Below are positions 5,920 through 8,512 of a DNA stretch of 8,512 nt, piece by piece. Position numbers and translations under genes: made by a program. This DNA is from an archaeon (GTDB lineage Archaea > Thermoproteota > Nitrososphaeria > Nitrososphaerales > UBA183): the NCBI GenBank assembly GCA_021807225.1, contig JAKAPI010000027.1, positions 1-8,512 of the forward strand, read 5' to 3'. Each line of letters opens with the position of its first letter. Within the stretch, counting starts at the first letter, position 1. The notes below the pieces were generated by a model that made no database searches, was not told where the DNA came from, and saw only the letters and a program-made list of their open reading frames with translations.

Positions 5920-6231
5920 TCAACCGATCTCAGGGAGGAACAGCCTGTCAGGATGGTCAGACCCACATACGAGGGCGAGGAGCTGGAAGACCGGCTTCGA
6001 GTACTCGGGATTGTCAGCGACTTCGTTCGGCACCGTCACCGCCGTGAACCCGTTCCTCCTGTAGAACTCCATCTTTGCAGCGTCCTTGACGCTCGACTTC
6101 TCCCCGTAGATCTCTATCACGATCTTGTGCTTTCGGCTTGCCACAAGGTCCGGGGCGTAGGCGTGCGGGGCCAGCGCCCGCCTAGAGCATCTGGGGCACT
6201 CCGAAACCGCCTCCGAAAGCTGTCTGGCCAC
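5920..6231 (-). CDS. Small PD-(D/E)XK-like nuclease, probably 5'-truncated
   Basis: The 103-residue frame has a Cys pair (ECPRCSRR, C12 and C15), then APDLVASRKHKIVIEIYGEK with D28 and E40-I-Y42, a helix (KDAAKMEFYRRNGF) and a closing strand (TAVTVPNEV). The order D, strand, E-x-x, helix ending in NGF, strand, NE resembles Vsr/DUF559-type PD-(D/E)XK folds, but tyrosine replaces the usual lysine. DNA cutting is therefore uncertain. The first usable start is GTG 6231, yet the eight codons before it (TPDGKPA) also look coding, up to a TAA at 6253-6255. There is no TATA box or Shine-Dalgarno sequence there. The lone Cys pair and the missing start suggest that the N-terminus was lost, perhaps when the second tnpB element arrived. 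Confidence 0.55.
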   Translation of the reverse strand: MARQLSEAVSECPRCSRRALAPHAYAPDLVASRKHKIVIEIYGEKSSVKDAAKMEFYRRNGFTAVTVPNEVADNPEYSKPVFQLLALVCGSDHPDRLFLPEIG

Positions 6232-6319
6232 GGCCGGCTTCCCGTCGGGGGTTTAGCTGTCGCTTTGTTTTGATGCCAACTGGTGCCTTCTATGGTCTTG
6301 ACGGCGTTGCTGTGGCGTC

Positions 6320-6326
6320 TTAAATA
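6320..6326 (+). promoter_or_regulatory. TATA box of the second tnpB
   Basis: CTTAAATACC has its centre 25 bases before GTG 6348, fitting a leaderless transcript. The core TTAAATA is shared with the boxes of the other tnpB and hicB. Confidence 0.6.
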
Positions 6327-6347
6327 CCGACTTGCTCCTAATCTCCC

Positions 6348-7550
6348 GTGCTGGTCACCAGAGGCTTCAAGACTGAGCTCAGCCCGACCAGGGCCCAGGA
6401 GGTCCTCCTCGAGAAGGCCTGCGGGGTCGCCCGGTTCGCCTACAACTGGGGTCTCGAGAGGAACAACAACATCTGGTGGTTCAACAGGCTCCCGCACGAG
6501 CCGGTCAGATACGAGACGCCAGTTGACCAACACAAGATCCTCAACATGCTGAAGCCAGCAAAATTCCCATGGATGTACGAGGTCTCGAAGTGCGCCCCAC
6601 AGGAGGCGTTGAGAGACCTTGGCGACGCTTTCCAGAATTTTCTGAAACGGGGCTCAGGCTGGCCCAGATTCAAGGGGAAGCATAGAACCACTCCGTCATT
6701 CACCCTTACAGGGGCGATCCGCGTCAAGGACAAGACCGTCCGGCTTCCTACGTTCGGGGCGGTCAAGCTCAGGGAGAGAGGGTACCTGCCAGCGGGGAGG
6801 CGCGTCCTCTCGGCAACAATCACTAAGACGGCAGGGAGATGGTTCGTGTCGATATTGGCGAGGAAGAGAATCAAGGTCCCGGAGAACCACGGCCCTGTCG
6901 TCGGTGTCGATTACGGGGTCACGACCCTCGCCACCCTCTCTGACGGGACGAGAATAGAGGGGGGCAGGCCTCTGCGACGCCTTCAATCGAAATTGAAGCA
7001 CACCCAGAAGGGGCTCTCGAGGAAACAGAAGGGGAGCAAGAACAGGCGGAAGGCTATCCTCAGGCTTCAGAAGCTGCACTGGAGGATAGCCAACATACGC
7101 AACGACGGACTGCACAAGTTGACCACGACGCTGGCGAGAACCAAGACGGTGGTCGTGGTCGAGGACCTGGCGGTCCGGAACATGACGAAGAACCACCGCC
7201 TCGCCGGGGCCATACTCGATGGCGCCCCGGCCGAACTGAGGCGGCAGCTGGAGTACAAAACCAGGTGGTATGGGAGCAGGCTGGTCGTAGCGCCGCGGAG
7301 CTTCCCATCCACCAAGAGGTGTTCCAGGTGTCACGTGGTCAAGAGCGAGATGCCTTTGTCAGAGCGGGTCTTCAGATGCGATGCCTGCGGTCTCACCATC
7401 GACCGGGACCTGAACGCCGCGAGGAACCTCGAACGGTTCGCCACCGCCAGTTCGGCGGGGAGCGCCTGTCTGATGCGGGAGGTGACAGCCCCTTCGGGGG
7501 CGGTGCCCGCAGGTGAAGCAGGAAGAGTCGATTCAACGTGGTCGGAATGA
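6348..7550 (+). CDS. tnpB: TnpB (IS200/IS605-type RNA-guided nuclease), second copy, different subgroup
   Basis: This 400-residue protein is full length for the family. It has the N-terminal domain (TRGFKTELSPTRAQEVLLEK), RuvC-like sites D188 (VGVDYG), E272 (VVEDLAVRNM) and DRDLNAA (352-358), and a zinc ribbon C325-x2-C328...C344-x2-C347. It differs clearly from the TnpB at 4064-5353 in its N-terminal half (WWFNRLPHEPVRY insert) and lies on the opposite strand, so it is a separate arrival and not a duplication. The start is GTG 6348, set by the TATA box 25 bases ahead. No tnpA is nearby. The 3' end overlaps two hairpins and the convergent frame at 7393-7974, which it appears to interrupt. Its guide RNA would cover the gene's 3' end. 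Confidence 0.92.
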   Translation: MLVTRGFKTELSPTRAQEVLLEKACGVARFAYNWGLERNNNIWWFNRLPHEPVRYETPVDQHKILNMLKPAKFPWMYEVSKCAPQEALRDLGDAFQNFLKRGSGWPRFKGKHRTTPSFTLTGAIRVKDKTVRLPTFGAVKLRERGYLPAGRRVLSATITKTAGRWFVSILARKRIKVPENHGPVVGVDYGVTTLATLSDGTRIEGGRPLRRLQSKLKHTQKGLSRKQKGSKNRRKAILRLQKLHWRIANIRNDGLHKLTTTLARTKTVVVVEDLAVRNMTKNHRLAGAILDGAPAELRRQLEYKTRWYGSRLVVAPRSFPSTKRCSRCHVVKSEMPLSERVFRCDACGLTIDRDLNAARNLERFATASSAGSACLMREVTAPSGAVPAGEAGRVDSTWSE

Positions 7551-7974
7551 CCATAAAACTCAGAACGGCAAGGACATTCCTCTCCAGGTGGACGCCATAG
7601 TAGTTGCCTGTCGCCAAGAACCTTGTTTCGGACTCCGTTTCGCTGACTCTGAAGTCGGAGTAGCCCTTGCTGAAGCGACGCGGGTCGACGGGACTTGTCC
7701 TCGCTCGGCCTCTTTCCGTTTCTACAACGTCATTCCCGGCCTTGGTTTCTATAACAACTGTCCCAAGTTTCGTTTCTACTACATTCTCGCTTGGCCCTGT
7801 TTCTATAATACCCACCCTCTTCCCTTCAGGGACTTGCAGGATGCCGACATACTTCGAAGTGACCTTTCCACCTACCCGCGTGACGTCGTTGGCGAAGGCG
7901 TAGGGGCCGGTCCTGGCCTTCACGGGATATAGCCTCTCCCGGATGCACTTTCTGTAGAAGACGACAGTGCACAT
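7393..7974 (-). CDS. Unrecognised protein with 9-residue repeats, 3' end cut by tnpB element
   Basis: The 193-codon frame starts at ATG 7974, 26 bases after a TTAATTGA box. Residues 20-46 (RTGPYAFANDVTRVGGKV, then TSKYVGIL) resemble the short beta-rich motif (R-x-GGKV-x-x-KYLG) found at the N-terminus of many archaeal and bacterial proteins of varied function. Residues 56-91 hold four 9-residue units of the form [IV]ET-x-x-G. The rest of the genuine part (SDFRVSETESETRFLATGNYY) is polar. From residue 141 on, the frame reads the antisense strand of the second tnpB, so the true C-terminus is missing or lies across the element. GTG 7923, with GGGAGAGG ahead of it, is another possible start. I cannot assign a function. 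Confidence 0.5.
   Translation of the reverse strand: MCTVVFYRKCIRERLYPVKARTGPYAFANDVTRVGGKVTSKYVGILQVPEGKRVGIIETGPSENVVETKLGTVVIETKAGNDVVETERGRARTSPVDPRRFSKGYSDFRVSETESETRFLATGNYYGVHLERNVLAVLSFMVIPTTLNRLFLLHLRAPPPKGLSPPASDRRSPPNWRWRTVRGSSRRSGPGRW
7488..7501 (+). repeat. UUCG-capped hairpin within the tnpB 3' end
   Basis: GCCCC (7488-7492) and GGGGC (7497-7501) form a five-pair GC stem closed by a TTCG tetraloop, a very stable RNA fold. Its place about 50 bases before the tnpB stop suits the scaffold part of a TnpB guide RNA that overlaps the gene's 3' end. Confidence 0.5.
7539..7553 (+). repeat. Hairpin over the tnpB stop codon, candidate right end
   Basis: TGGTC (7539-7543) pairs with GACCA (7549-7553) around GGAAT and includes the TGA stop. 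In the other tnpB element the end hairpin likewise sits within a few bases of the boundary, so this may be the right-end hairpin. Confidence 0.4.
7718..7825 (-). repeat. Four direct 27-bp repeats (9-residue units)
   Basis: On the plus strand GTTTCTAC or GTTTCTAT begins at 7718, 7745, 7772 and 7799, exactly 27 bp apart each time. Units 1 and 3 carry C and units 2 and 4 carry T at the eighth base. On the coding (minus) strand they give IETGPSENV, VETKLGTVV, IETKAGNDV and VETERGRAR-like units. Identity beyond the core is low, so these are old coding repeats and not a CRISPR array. Confidence 0.75.
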
Positions 7975-7994
7975 GATTTCCTAATCTGACCAAG

Positions 7995-8178
7995 TCAATT
8001 AAGCCCCCCTGTAGTAGAAACTCGAGGACGTCCCTGGGCCAGGATACAGGGCTTTCCGTCGTTCTTCGCTATCATGTGCCGAGCTGGTTCAGGATGATCA
8101 TTGCCTTGCGGTGGTCCTCGGTGTAGGACGATATTCGGAAGCTGGAAGCCTGGCGCTCGGACAACGCGTCTTATATGG
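7995..8178 (-). other. Gene-poor stretch with a possible decayed small ORF
   Basis: Between the repeat protein and the AbrB-like gene there is no clear gene. A CCATATAAG box at 8170-8178 on the minus strand looks like a TATA box. Downstream, TTG 8164 opens a 26-codon frame (SSYTEDHRKAMIILNQLGT) closed by TGA. An overlapping frame from ATG 8075 (MIAKNDGKPCILAQGRP) runs on to 7995. The two could be one gene broken by a frameshift, or chance. Confidence 0.25.
7996..8003 (-). promoter_or_regulatory. TATA-like box for the repeat protein gene
   Basis: The minus strand reads CTTAATTGAC, with its centre about 26 bases before ATG 7974. That matches the leaderless geometry seen for the tnpB and hicB genes and favours ATG 7974 over GTG 7923. 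Confidence 0.45.
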
Positions 8179-8195
8179 TGGTCCACCTACAAGCG

Positions 8196-8211
8196 CCACG
8201 GTAAACCGCGG
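8196..8211 (-). repeat. Hairpin downstream of the AbrB-like gene
   Basis: CCACGG (8196-8201) pairs with CCGCGG (8206-8211), with one G-T pair, around a four-base loop, about 22 bases after the stop codon. No T-run follows, so a terminator role is only possible. Confidence 0.25.
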
Positions 8212-8233
8212 GTATCAGATTAGACGCATACAG

Positions 8234-8425
8234 TCAAGCCTTCGTGCCGACACCCATCTCTTGGCCAACTTTTTCGATGGCCACCTCGACCGGATCTCCT
8301 GCATGGAATGGGAACGCCGTGTCTTCGCTTACTCCTGGAGGGACGTAGAGCCAAATCCCTCTGTAGGTCTTGCCTTTCGCCGTCGACTTCCTGGCGATGA
8401 CCGTCCAGACCCCGCTCCTTGACAT
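8234..8425 (-). CDS. AbrB/SpoVT-like small protein
   Basis: The 63-residue product (MSRSGVWTVIARKSTAKGKT, then YRGIWLYVPPGVSEDTAFPF and HAGDPVEVAIEK) has the strand-rich layout of AbrB/SpoVT swapped-hairpin proteins. The ARKSTAKGKTY...VP..V..D.AFPF...D.VEV pattern is familiar from small archaeal proteins of this type. These are usually dimeric DNA-binding regulators or antitoxins. The start is ATG 8425, preceded by GGGG in a weak Shine-Dalgarno position and by a TATAC box about 39 bases ahead, implying a leader of roughly 14 bases. The frame is open upstream to 8494 but without family-like sequence. No toxin gene follows directly; the next stretch is gene-poor, so any partner is lost or absent. 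Confidence 0.65.
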   Translation of the reverse strand: MSRSGVWTVIARKSTAKGKTYRGIWLYVPPGVSEDTAFPFHAGDPVEVAIEKVGQEMGVGTKA

Positions 8426-8460
8426 GGATGTTCCCCAAGCGGGTGGTTCGGTGACTACGT

Positions 8461-8467
8461 TGTATAC
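8461..8467 (-). promoter_or_regulatory. TATA-like box for the AbrB-like gene
   Basis: The minus strand reads GGGTATACAAC, with its centre about 39 bases before ATG 8425, leaving room for a short leader. Confidence 0.35.
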
Positions 8468-8512
8468 CCCTACCCAGCCACCACGTTGATGCACTAATCG
8501 CGCGCGCTGTAC

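Larger units (their letters stand above)
6256..7560 (+). mobile_element. Second tnpB-only element, ends approximate
   Basis: The gene, its promoter and the 3' hairpin at 7539-7553 imply an element of about 1.3 kb. The left limit is guessed from the TAA that closes the truncated nuclease frame (6253-6255), and the right limit from the hairpin overlapping the tnpB stop. I found no convincing left-end hairpin, so both ends are uncertain. Confidence 0.4.

Noticed and set aside
7718..7825. CRISPR-like array
   Set aside because: Only an 8-base core repeats; the 27-bp unit leaves no room for separate repeats and spacers, and the units are in frame in a coding region.
7513..7932. 139-codon plus-strand frame with repeated FRFY-like units
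   Set aside because: It is the complement of the repeat protein; the minus-strand frame has a TATA box, a start and a GGKV motif, while this one begins inside the tnpB end.

Overview
The window looks like archaeal DNA, GC-rich and densely coded. Several genes have a TTAAATA-type TATA box whose centre lies 24-26 bases before an ATG, GTG or TTG start, the arrangement of archaeal leaderless transcripts. One gene instead has a strong Shine-Dalgarno sequence (GGGAGGTGAT). An intein, TnpB-only insertion sequences and a HicAB pair also fit an archaeal accessory region. I cannot name the lineage.

Layout. (1) 1-479, minus strand: the N-terminal 159 codons of a multi-span membrane protein that runs off the left edge. 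(2) 741-1292, plus strand: a winged-helix protein with a PD-(D/E)XK-like nuclease core, converging on (3) 1249-3834, minus strand: a HerA/TraG-type P-loop ATPase. The ATPase carries a 393-codon intein in Walker B. It also has an in-frame TAA just before Walker A, so as read it is probably broken. Inside the intein a LAGLIDADG homing endonuclease (1854-2702) is encoded in a shifted frame, while the outer frame stays open all the way through. (4) 4064-5827, minus strand: a HicB-HicA toxin-antitoxin pair whose hicA is split by an IS200/IS605-type, tnpB-only element (about 4097-5430). The tnpB frame runs through the right-end hairpin into the last codons of hicA and uses the hicA stop codon. (5) 5920-6231, minus strand: a small nuclease-like gene that seems to lack its natural 5' end. 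(6) 6348-7550, plus strand: a second TnpB from a different subgroup, intact in its catalytic and zinc motifs. (7) 7393-7974, minus strand: an unrecognised protein with a four-fold 27-bp (9-residue) repeat, apparently cut by the second tnpB element. (8) 8234-8425, minus strand: an AbrB-like small protein.

Interpretation. The ATPase plus nuclease pair resembles DNA-processing or transfer genes of archaeal integrated elements. The region has since collected selfish DNA: one intein, one homing endonuclease and two TnpB elements. Several host genes are broken or trimmed (ATPase nonsense codon, split hicA, 5'-clipped nuclease, truncated repeat protein). This reads as a decaying mobile-element or defence island. 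The most distinctive structures are the out-of-frame endonuclease nested in the intein and the TnpB/HicA chimeric C-terminus.
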